A stretch of DNA of 15,971 nt, from contig WTHY01000184.1 of the NCBI GenBank assembly GCA_011522945.1, positions 2,261 to 18,231 on the forward strand. The letters run 5' to 3'. This document shows positions 7,032-13,601 of the stretch, piece after piece. Made by a program: the position numbers and the translations under genes. Under the pieces are notes generated by a model. It saw nothing but the letters and a program-made list of their open reading frames with translations. It had not been told where the DNA came from and did no database searches. Each line of letters begins with the position of its first letter. Position 1 is the first letter of the stretch. Source of the DNA: Alphaproteobacteria bacterium (GTDB lineage: Bacteria > Pseudomonadota > Alphaproteobacteria > Puniceispirillales > Puniceispirillaceae).

Positions 7032-7799
7032 TTAAGCTTTCGCTTCTGACTCTTGTACAGCTACGTTCCAGATGATCACACCGAACGCAATTTTGTTCAG
7101 CACGTCAGCTAGGTTGTAGATGATGTTTAGGCTTTCCATTGAAGCACCACCAGCCATGTAGCCGAAGAAGTAACCTAATGGGTAAATTGCCCAACCGATT
7201 GTCACAATCCAACGCATTGTTGAATATGCTGACTTCACTGAAGCTGGTGCATCATTTGCAGCAACCTTGCCAGCTTCACCAGCAAAGATTTCATACAGAA
7301 TGTATGCCCAACCAGCCATACCAATTACGAAGCCTAGTGTTACGTTGATGTAACCGGCTTCACCGAGGTAACCACCGATCAGCATGATCAATGTACCGAT
7401 TGTCAAACGCCAGAATACGCCGCCTGATACATTCGTGATCGCACGCAGGATTAGGTAGAACTCGATCATCAGTAGTGGCACTGTGATCAGCCAGTCAATA
7501 TAACGATACACGGTTGGTGTGTCGCCTGTGGCTACCCACACATCGCGCATGTAGAAATAGTGTACTGCAGCGACTAGTGTCACTAGGCCTGATACGACTA
7601 GTGATGTCTTCCACTTAGCTTGTACACGTGCTGTCTCCAAGAAGAAGAAAGCTGTTGAGGCAACAAGAGCCATTGAAATCAACCAGAAGCTGATACCAAC
7701 AAAATCGTCTTGTGCTAGATTTTCAGCTGCCATAGCCACAACAGGTGACATTGACAGGACAGCTGTCGGAATAGCAAATTTCATTGCTGTTTTAAACAT
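7032..7799 (-). CDS. Proteorhodopsin, green-absorbing light-driven proton pump
   Basis: A seven-helix retinal protein of the inner membrane that exports protons in light. Residues 1-24 resemble a signal peptide (cut near AMA/AEN). Helix C reads RYIDWLITVPLLMIEF (99-114): Asp102 is the proton acceptor (Asp97 in the reference protein) and Glu113 the donor (Glu108), the pattern of a proton pump and not of a sodium or chloride pump. Leu110 sits at the spectral tuning site (105 in the reference), predicting green absorption. His80 (VAAVHYFYM) matches His75 and Lys236 (DVLNKIAFG) is the retinal Schiff-base lysine. The 255-residue length is normal. GGGAG at 7806-7810 precedes the ATG by six bases. 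The downstream operon makes its retinal. Confidence 0.97.
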   Translation of the reverse strand: MFKTAMKFAIPTAVLSMSPVVAMAAENLAQDDFVGISFWLISMALVASTAFFFLETARVQAKWKTSLVVSGLVTLVAAVHYFYMRDVWVATGDTPTVYRYIDWLITVPLLMIEFYLILRAITNVSGGVFWRLTIGTLIMLIGGYLGEAGYINVTLGFVIGMAGWAYILYEIFAGEAGKVAANDAPASVKSAYSTMRWIVTIGWAIYPLGYFFGYMAGGASMESLNIIYNLADVLNKIAFGVIIWNVAVQESEAKA

Positions 7800-7810
7800 A
7801 GGACACTCCC

Positions 7811-7869
7811 AAAAAACGTCTCGTTCTAGAACGCCCTACTTTTTTCTCCCACCACACCTGTGATGGAAG
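7811..7869 (-). promoter_or_regulatory. Structured 5' leader of the rhodopsin mRNA
   Basis: On the minus strand CTTCCATCAC (7869-7860) pairs with GTGGTGGGAG (7855-7846) over 10 bp around loop AGGT. Two pairs are G·U, which the + strand could not form, so the stem belongs to rhodopsin mRNA. Further down, a 12-bp palindrome CGTTCTAGAACG (7822-7833) gives a small hairpin, and its AACG arm can pair instead with CGTT at 7818-7815, just before a T-run and the GGGAG ribosome binding site. Likely roles are mRNA stabilisation and control of translation; no known riboswitch is recognised. Confidence 0.55.
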
Positions 7870-7885
7870 CCCCCCTACCGACCCC

Positions 7886-7913
7886 ACATTAGCAAAATTA
7901 CTGCAACTGACAA
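7886..7913 (-). promoter_or_regulatory. Candidate sigma-70-type promoter for proteorhodopsin
   Basis: On the minus strand TTGTCA (7913-7908, five of six consensus bases) is followed after 16 bases by TAATGT (7891-7886), preceded by TGC as in an extended -10. Transcription would start near 7879, about 80 bases before the ATG and some ten bases before the leader stem-loop. The -10 match itself is weak. Confidence 0.4.
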
Positions 7914-8495
7914 GCGACCAGCCATAATTGGAACATAATTTCGTTCAAAAACATGCTTAACTATATGAATTTATTGGATTAAAAAAATGCATTTTTACAC
8001 AGTAAAAAGGTGTTTTTACCCGTAATGGTAATTTTTAAAACTATAAAATACATCTATAGGTAAGCAAATTTTGACAATTTTGATGTTATTTTTTCCTAAA
8101 ATTTCTTGCAAAATTAGGTGATCCAAAACACACCAATTTTCGTGGCAATAGCAACTGTTTCTGGTAGATGCCTTTTGGGCCACCGATTTGACAGTGAAAT
8201 TCCAACCCAGCCTGCCGAAATTGGATAAAATTTACAGGTCCGCGAATCATTATAATGCCGAATTCATAGGCTCATTTATATTATTTTATGCCAGAATGAT
8301 GTGTTTGTCTTGGTTGGCAGATTATGTATTTGCCCAATTCAAACTTGCTGTTAAGACCAAGTCTAACTTGCCGTTTGATGCGTGATAGGCCAGAGTAAGC
8401 TGAACGATTTTGGGAAGGTCTGTTGATATTTTAGGACATATCTAATTCATGTGTGCAGCTTTAGATCAGACTATTGATAATAAGATGAGGATTTT
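7914..8495. other. AT-rich intergenic region upstream of proteorhodopsin
   Basis: Between the rhodopsin promoter and the small membrane protein gene lie about 580 bases without a convincing gene. 7960-8130 is very AT-rich. It holds three alternating arms: TTTTTAC (7992-7998), GTAAAAA (8002-8008) and TTTTTAC (8013-8019), each neighbouring pair a perfect 7-bp inverted repeat. TTGACA occurs at 8071-8076 on the + strand without a good -10. An open frame at 8188-8385 (TTG start, no ribosome binding site) is not credible as a gene. No tRNA is seen. Confidence 0.5.
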
Positions 8496-8741
8496 ATGGG
8501 ACAGGATACGGTATTATTAGGCGGTTTAGGGTTTCTACTTGCCGCTGGCATTGGGTGGTTTTTATTAGAAAAGCTGCAAAACTCGAAATTACCGGTGCGT
8601 ACCAAACGGCTTGGTACCTATGCATTAGTGGGCGCAATTATTGTTGTAGCCATTTATGTGATTGATTGGCATAGCTCAAATTATAAAGCTGCTTATGAGA
8701 CATCCTCTATCAGCATTCCATTTAACAGGATTATGCTTTAG
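8496..8741 (+). CDS. Small two-helix membrane protein, unknown function
   Basis: I do not recognise a family. The 81-residue protein has two clear membrane segments, about 5-24 (TVLLGGLGFLLAAGIGWFLL) and 40-57 (GTYALVGAIIVVAIYVID), joined by a basic loop (KLQNSKLPVRTKR). The positive-inside rule puts that loop in the cytoplasm and both ends in the periplasm. The tail (58-81) is polar and has no known motif. GATGAGG at 8484-8490, five bases before the ATG, is a good ribosome binding site and the main reason to believe the gene. It points away from proteorhodopsin and has no partner gene downstream. A function connected with light capture would be pure guesswork. Confidence 0.6.
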   Translation: MGQDTVLLGGLGFLLAAGIGWFLLEKLQNSKLPVRTKRLGTYALVGAIIVVAIYVIDWHSSNYKAAYETSSISIPFNRIML

Positions 8742-8964
8742 AGGTTTCGGCTGCTTAACAATAAAGTGCCGCATTTGTAATATAGGCAGTCTGGCTATCC
8801 CAATCTGTGACAGGGTATTAGCTGTAGGATTAGTTTTACGCTGTATTCTAGTAAATGCAGGCCCGCCGCTCTGAGCATCTACCCGGTCTGTCCACCATCT
8901 CAAAAAAGGTCAGTTCTGGCATCGAATCTACAGTCTGGGCCTGGGTATCCTCATACCTTTATAC

Positions 8965-9001
8965 AAAAAAGCAAGCCCCGCTCTCAAACAGGCGACTGGG
9001 C
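8965..9001 (-). terminator. Possible intrinsic terminator of the aldehyde dehydrogenase
   Basis: Read on the minus strand, GCCC (9001-8998) and CGC (8994-8992) pair with GCG (8981-8979) and GGGC (8978-8975), leaving a three-base bulge. TTGCTTTTTT follows. It lies about 120 bases after the dehydrogenase stop codon. The bulge makes it a moderate candidate only. Confidence 0.4.
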
Positions 9002-9016
9002 CTGACCCAAGACTAG

Positions 9017-9070
9017 AGCTGACTATTTTCTACAAAGCAAAGCTGACTTTTTCCTACAGCGCAAAGCTGA
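9017..9070. repeat. 24-bp tandem repeat, 2.3 copies
   Basis: Copy 1 (9017-9040) and copy 2 (9041-9064) match at 20 of 24 positions; both begin AGCTGACT and end GCAA. A third partial copy, AGCTGA, starts at 9065. Nothing indicates a function. Confidence 0.6.
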
Positions 9071-9121
9071 GTAGGCCCTAAAACCGTATTACCGAAATAT
9101 TCGTCAGCTAGCTAAGGGGTA

Positions 9122-10579
9122 TTACCTTAGCCGATAGGCTATATTTTTCGTCTGAACATAGTTCCAGAGTGCTTCTCTGCCTTTTTCACGTCCATAGCCT
9201 GATTTTCCAAAGCCACCGAAAGGTGTTTCAACGCCGCCGGCGAACCATTCATTAATAAAAACTTGTCCAGCGCGTATTTGTTGTGCAGCTTTATTGGCCT
9301 TATCGACATCCTGAGTAAATATGCCGCCTACAAGACCATACTCACTATCATTGGCAATTGAGATACCGCTTTCGACATCATCACATTTTAAGACAGATAG
9401 AACAGGGCCAAAAACTTCTTCTCGGGCTATCGTCATGTCAGGTGTCACGTCTGTTACGATGGTTGGCTCTAAAAACCAGCCAGGGCGGTTCAGTTTATGG
9501 CCACCAGTTGCTATGGTTGCGCCTTGCTGCGCAGCCTCAGCTACCATGTTTTCAGCCCGGTCGCGCTGCACTTCTGAGACCATGGCGCCCATATTTGCCC
9601 CAAATTCACGTCGCTCTGTACCTGGGCCAACTGAGAGGCTGTCTGCTAAAGCGGTGATTTTCTCTACCGTTTCATCATGGATGTCCTTATGCAGTATAAG
9701 GCGGGACATTGCTGAGCAAACTTGGCCTGCATTAAAGAATATGCCCCAGCGCACAGATTCAACTAGATTATCAATATCTGCATCAGGCATAACAATGGCA
9801 GCTGACTTGCCCCCTAATTCCAAAACAGCTGGCGTTACATGCGATGCTGCTGCCTTCGCAACGGCGATGCCTGTCCCAACAGAGCCTGTAAAGACAATTT
9901 GATCAATATCAGGATGGCCTGCCAGTGCTGCGCCAGCTTCGATGCCCGTGCCACAGAGAATATTTAGTTGTCCTTTTGGAAGTCCTGCTGCCTCTGCTGC
10001 CTCTCCGAGCAAGCTTAGTGCAAGCGGATCCTGTTCAGGTGATTTCACCACACAGGCATTGCCAGTAGCTAATGCAGCAGCGACACCACGGGCTGTCATT
10101 TCTACTGGATAATTCCAAGGAATGATCTGGGCAGAAATGCCAAGAGGCTCATAAGTTGTGAAATCAAAATAGGCATCACCAAGTGGAATAGATTTCCCTT
10201 CAACTGTTTCTGCCTGATTTCCATAATACTCAAAATATCGAGCTGAACCCTCAATTTCGATGACAGCTTCCCAATAGGGCTTGCCTGATTCTAATGTGAG
10301 TATGTCTGCAAAGCGCTCTTTATGCTCTAATAAATAGTCACCCATTTTTCGAACAATGCGGCCACGTTCAACAGGACGTAGTTTCCGCAGATAGCCTTGT
10401 TCATGTGCGGCTCGTGCTGCTGCTACAGCTGCATCTACATCACGCGCATTTGCTAGTGCTACTTCGGCAAGCTGGCTGCCATCAGCTGGATTATCCACAA
10501 CCATGCGGCCAGCACCACCATCTACATAGCTGCCATTAATGTAATTTTGCCAATAGGATTTGATCATATCTGCCGCCAT
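9122..10579 (-). CDS. NAD(P)-dependent aldehyde dehydrogenase (ALDH superfamily)
   Basis: Oxidises an aldehyde to its acid in the cytoplasm with NAD(P). The 485-residue protein is full length. Motifs: PWNYP (154-158, catalytic Asn156), VKSPEQ (178-183), the Rossmann element FTGSVGTG (230-237), LELGGKSA (253-260, general base Glu254), GQVCSAM (285-291, nucleophile Cys288) and EEVFGPVLSV in the C-terminal third. The pattern is closest to betaine-aldehyde and related broad-range dehydrogenases; the substrate cannot be read from the sequence. A second ATG lies four codons in (10567) and no clear ribosome binding site decides between them. It diverges from the ferredoxin reductase gene with 117 bases between. 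Confidence 0.9.
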   Translation of the reverse strand: MAADMIKSYWQNYINGSYVDGGAGRMVVDNPADGSQLAEVALANARDVDAAVAAARAAHEQGYLRKLRPVERGRIVRKMGDYLLEHKERFADILTLESGKPYWEAVIEIEGSARYFEYYGNQAETVEGKSIPLGDAYFDFTTYEPLGISAQIIPWNYPVEMTARGVAAALATGNACVVKSPEQDPLALSLLGEAAEAAGLPKGQLNILCGTGIEAGAALAGHPDIDQIVFTGSVGTGIAVAKAAASHVTPAVLELGGKSAAIVMPDADIDNLVESVRWGIFFNAGQVCSAMSRLILHKDIHDETVEKITALADSLSVGPGTERREFGANMGAMVSEVQRDRAENMVAEAAQQGATIATGGHKLNRPGWFLEPTIVTDVTPDMTIAREEVFGPVLSVLKCDDVESGISIANDSEYGLVGGIFTQDVDKANKAAQQIRAGQVFINEWFAGGVETPFGGFGKSGYGREKGREALWNYVQTKNIAYRLR

Positions 10580-10696
10580 TTTGTCTTAATGAGTGAAATA
10601 GGTCGATTTACGCATTTGGTGATTGTCATTTTTACATGGCTATGGCAATGGGAAATCGGCGAAAAAAGTCTCTAATTAACAAAAAGGCGGCACGGT

Positions 10697-11923
10697 ATGT
10701 CCGGAACAATCATAATAGGCGCAAGCCATGCTGGTTTATCATGTGCTGAAAAATTGCGTCAGTTGGGTTATGAAGCAGATATCACTGTGATCGAACGTGA
10801 CACAGGTATGCCGATTCAGCGGCCACCTTTGTCGAAGGCCTATCTGGCTGCAGATGAAGCTGATGAGGCGAATTTTGCGTTGCGCCGGCCAGCCTTTTTT
10901 GAACAGATGCAGGTATCATTCAGAGATGGCGTGTCTGTGACATCTATCCATGCTGCAGATAATACTGTGCGTTTGTCTGATGATAGTCTGCTAAACTATG
11001 ATAATCTTGTGCTGGCGACAGGCGCTGTGCCACGCGCCTTACCTGCGGTCCCAGAAGGTTTAAAGGGCGTTCACATGTTGCGCACAGCTGCAGATGCCCG
11101 CGGGTTGCGTGCAGATCTGCAGCAGACGAAAACAGCCATTGTGATTGGTGGCGGCTATATAGGGCTGGAGGCCGCCGCATCTTTGCGCAAGCATGGTATT
11201 GATGTACATGTTTTGGAATTAGCTGACAGGTTATTGGCACGTGTTGCCTCCTCACCTATATCGGCATTTTACAAAGACCTTCATGAGGCGCATGGGGTGC
11301 AGATTCACCTGCAGGCGGCAGCTGAGGCCTTTCATAAAGACAAGGGCCGTATTTCAGGCGTAAGGCTGCAAGATGGTGCGGATATACCCTGTGAGATGTT
11401 GCTAGTGGGTATTGGTGTCATACCTGACATGGAGCTGGCTGAAGCTGCAGGCATTCAAACTGGGAATGGTATTCTTGTAGATGCAGAATATCGCACAAAT
11501 ATAGAGAATATTTTTGCCATTGGAGATGTAGCGCATTGTGATGCGCGCTGGGGAATGCGTCTAGAATCTATCCATCATGCGCAATTTAGTGGTGCTCTGG
11601 TTGCCTCATACATCACAGAAGGAAAGCCACCAGTTGAGGAGGCGCCATGGTTCTGGTCTGATCAGTATGATGTAAAATTACAAATTGCGGGGCTTATTCC
11701 TGCGGCAGATACTGAAGGGCTGGTGCATCAGAAGCGCCCTGGACGGAAGGACGGATCTTTTTCCATCTGGAGCTGGCAAGATACTATATTAAAGGCAGTG
11801 GAATCAGCTAATGATCCAAAGGCCTATATGGTTGGCAAGGCTTGCCTTGAGACAGGGATATCTCCCAGCCGAGAGCAAATTGCTGACCCAGATATGGATT
11901 TGAAGCTATTACTTGCAAGGTAA
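10697..11923 (+). CDS. FAD-dependent ferredoxin reductase (putidaredoxin/rhodocoxin reductase type)
   Basis: A flavoprotein that passes electrons from NAD(P)H to a small iron-sulfur protein serving an oxygenase. Domains: FAD-binding IIIGASHAGLSCAEKL (5-20), the family pattern QRPPLSKAYL (41-50), ATGA (107-110), NAD-binding VIGGGYIGLEAA (149-160) and the second FAD motif NIFAIGDVAHC (271-281). The C-terminal part (about 325-408) resembles the dimer-type reductase domain of this group. The 408-residue length is normal. AAGGCGG at 10684-10690 lies six bases before the ATG. Neither a ferredoxin nor a P450 or Rieske oxygenase lies in the window, so its partner is unknown. Confidence 0.88.
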   Translation: MSGTIIIGASHAGLSCAEKLRQLGYEADITVIERDTGMPIQRPPLSKAYLAADEADEANFALRRPAFFEQMQVSFRDGVSVTSIHAADNTVRLSDDSLLNYDNLVLATGAVPRALPAVPEGLKGVHMLRTAADARGLRADLQQTKTAIVIGGGYIGLEAAASLRKHGIDVHVLELADRLLARVASSPISAFYKDLHEAHGVQIHLQAAAEAFHKDKGRISGVRLQDGADIPCEMLLVGIGVIPDMELAEAAGIQTGNGILVDAEYRTNIENIFAIGDVAHCDARWGMRLESIHHAQFSGALVASYITEGKPPVEEAPWFWSDQYDVKLQIAGLIPAADTEGLVHQKRPGRKDGSFSIWSWQDTILKAVESANDPKAYMVGKACLETGISPSREQIADPDMDLKLLLAR

Positions 11924-12000
11924 ATCCCACCACCTAGGTTTTCGCAGTTTCGGGCCGGTTTTTTTAAAACGGCTGGTCGGATGATAGCTTACACAAAATG

Positions 12001-12040
12001 CAGTTAAAATTGAGGCATTAAAATCTGGCATTAAAAGCTA
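12001..12040. repeat. Short 13-bp-period direct repeat after the ABC ATPase gene
   Basis: GGCATTAAAA occurs at 12014-12023 and again at 12027-12036, with a weaker related copy (GCAGTTAAAA) just to the left at 11999-12008. It lies between the 3' ends of the convergent ferredoxin reductase and tupC genes. No stem or T-run of terminator quality was found in this gap. Confidence 0.4.
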
Positions 12041-12050
12041 GGCGAATGCA

Positions 12051-12719
12051 TCAGGCAAAATCTAACCATCTTTGTGCAGCTTCATGTCTTGGTGCAGAGA
12101 AAAAATCAGCTGCTGGCTGGTCATCTACAAGTTTGCCATCATCTAAAAACAAGACATGGTCCGCGAGCCGTTTGATTTGGGTGCGGTTATGGCTGGCCAT
12201 AATGATCGTAAGACCATCAGCTCTTGCAGTCTTCAAAGTGTTTTCAACAAAGGCGGTAGATTCATAATCAAGATGTGCTGTCGGCTCATCTAGAAATAAT
12301 AGTTTTGGCTGTGTTGCTAGCATGGCCACAAGCATCAGTTTTTGCGCCTGCCCACCTGATAGGCGTCGTGCCGGGTGCTGCAAATGGTCTGATAAGCCTG
12401 CCAGACTAAGCCAGTCTCTTGCCTCTGTGTTTGTGCAATCAGATGCAATGAATTTGAAGACCTCTTCGGTAGTGCGTCTAAGCAAAATTGGTTTTTGGAA
12501 TACCAGCTTTGCGTCTGTTCTTTCTGGTCCGACTATTTTGCCTGATGATAGGGGGATCAATCCGTGAAGGGCTTTTAAAAACAGGGATTTTCCTGCGCCG
12601 TTATGGCCCATGACCATAGTCAGTTTTTCTGACTGCACCTGACAGCTGATAGTATCTAGGCGTTTCTTGCCAGCAAGCGTAACAGACAGGTCTTTAACAT
12701 CTAATGTAATTTTAGACAT
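12051..12719 (-). CDS. tupC: ABC transporter ATPase, tungstate type
   Basis: The ATP-hydrolysing subunit that drives the permease encoded just upstream. Motifs in 222 residues: Walker A GHNGAGKS (38-45), Q-loop VFQKP (73-77), signature LSGGQAQKL (120-128), Walker B LLFLDEP (140-146, Glu145) and H-loop ASHN (175-178). The start overlaps the permease stop by 8 bases (ATGTCTAA), a sign of coupled translation. The tungstate assignment comes from the permease; by itself the protein could be any small oxyanion importer ATPase. It lacks the C-terminal regulatory TOBE domain found in many ModC proteins, which fits TupC. Confidence 0.82.
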   Translation of the reverse strand: MSKITLDVKDLSVTLAGKKRLDTISCQVQSEKLTMVMGHNGAGKSLFLKALHGLIPLSSGKIVGPERTDAKLVFQKPILLRRTTEEVFKFIASDCTNTEARDWLSLAGLSDHLQHPARRLSGGQAQKLMLVAMLATQPKLLFLDEPTAHLDYESTAFVENTLKTARADGLTIIMASHNRTQIKRLADHVLFLDDGKLVDDQPAADFFSAPRHEAAQRWLDFA

Positions 12720-13419
12720 GCATACCTGCCCGTTGCATATATCCTTTTAGGATTGTGGAGAGGATATTGACGAGTAATGCGATACCCATGAGGACAATGC
12801 CAAGGGCAAGTGCCCGGCTCAATTCACCGCGAGAGGTTTCTAAAGCGATTGTTGTCGTCATGACGCGGGTGAGATGTGCAATATTTCCACCTACGATGAT
12901 GACAGCCCCCACCTCAGATATAGCCCGTCCAAAACAGGCAAGGCCGACGGTGAATAACGAGAGACGGCTATCATAAATCAGAACAGACACACGCTGAAAT
13001 GTTGATGTGCCGAGCGTGCCAAATAGAGGATTATATTCCTGATGTAATGTTTCAAAAATCTGTCGTGATAATGCAGCAGAAATCGGTAGAACAAGAATGA
13101 ATTGCGCAAGCATCATGGCAGCTGGCGTATAGAGCAGCTCCAAGAACCCGATTGGGCCTGCTCTAGAAATCAGGAGATAAACAAGTAGTCCAATAACAAC
13201 AGGTGGCATAGATAAAAAGGTATTTAAAATCGTGATACTGACACGCTGGCCCCAGAATTGGCTGGTTGCTAGAAACGCGCCAAGCGGCAAGCCACAGAGT
13301 AGCGCAGCCAGTGTGGCGACAATGCTCACCTCAAGCGAGAGGAGCACAATCTCCCTAACTTCAGCATCGCCACTAATCAGCATATTTAGCGCTAAGGTAA
13401 ATGCGCTCAGAAATTCCAT
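12712..13419 (-). CDS. tupB: ABC transporter permease, tungstate type
   Basis: The membrane subunit of an oxyanion importer. The 235-residue protein has five to six membrane segments. The coupling region reads GRAISEVGAVIIVGGNIAHLTRVMTTTIALETSRGE when pieces 164-180 and 181-199 are joined, which matches the TupB family closely (EAA-type loop and MTTTIALETS). Family members import tungstate, sometimes molybdate, for molybdopterin enzymes. The binding protein TupA, usually the first gene, is absent: the next gene upstream is an unrelated permease on the other strand. No Shine-Dalgarno sequence lies close to the ATG; the only strong one (13453-13458) serves a two-codon open frame. Confidence 0.85.
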   Translation of the reverse strand: MEFLSAFTLALNMLISGDAEVREIVLLSLEVSIVATLAALLCGLPLGAFLATSQFWGQRVSITILNTFLSMPPVVIGLLVYLLISRAGPIGFLELLYTPAAMMLAQFILVLPISAALSRQIFETLHQEYNPLFGTLGTSTFQRVSVLIYDSRLSLFTVGLACFGRAISEVGAVIIVGGNIAHLTRVMTTTIALETSRGELSRALALGIVLMGIALLVNILSTILKGYMQRAGMHV

Positions 13420-13438
13420 ATTATTTTGATCACAATTG

Positions 13439-13465
13439 CTAATTCATCTCAGCTCCTTATAAGGT
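13439..13465 (-). promoter_or_regulatory. Palindrome and two-codon frame upstream of tupB
   Basis: The 10-bp palindrome CCTTATAAGG (13456-13465) contains part of a strong Shine-Dalgarno sequence, AAGGAG (13458-13453). Five bases later comes ATG AAT TAG (13447-13439), an open frame of two codons out of frame with tupB. It could be an operator or a translational control element, or the relic of a lost gene end. It does not look like the known ModE operator. Confidence 0.3.
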
Positions 13466-13601
13466 GTTTTTCCAGCTCTGTATATTTCTGCGTCACAGGT
13501 CATGCAAAATATCATGTTGATTTTTCTTGCTTCTGAAACAGGGCTTGATTAAGCCTGAGGTCTGTGTCCGCGCTGTGCGGTGCGAGCCCCAAGGACGTTT
13601 G

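Larger units (their letters stand above)
8742..9121. other. Intergenic region without a convincing gene
   Basis: About 380 bases between the small membrane protein gene and the 3' end of the aldehyde dehydrogenase. The only frame of any length (8676-8903, minus) has low-complexity content, overlaps the small gene and lacks a ribosome binding site. The stretch holds a possible terminator (8965-9001), a 24-bp tandem repeat (9017-9070) and a 7-bp inverted repeat at 9111-9117 with 9125-9131 that spans the dehydrogenase stop codon. Confidence 0.5.

Noticed and set aside
8188..8385. 65-codon frame upstream of the small membrane protein gene
   Set aside because: It starts with TTG, has no ribosome binding site, shows no recognisable pattern and lies in AT-rich intergenic DNA.
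8676..8903. 75-codon minus-strand frame
   Set aside because: It overlaps the end of the better supported 8496-8741 gene, lacks a ribosome binding site and has no family character.
9321..9902. 193-codon + strand frame inside the aldehyde dehydrogenase gene
   Set aside because: It lies wholly antisense to a full-length, motif-complete enzyme and is rich in Ser, Pro and Arg as expected for a shadow frame.
11951..11978. Hairpin after the ferredoxin reductase gene as a terminator
   Set aside because: The T-run is in the loop and not after the stem, and the stem has a bulge; it would not work as a normal intrinsic terminator.
13527..13601. N-terminal extension of the RarD-like permease from TTG
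   Set aside because: The added residues are hydrophilic and unlike the family, and ATG 13602 has a good ribosome binding site.
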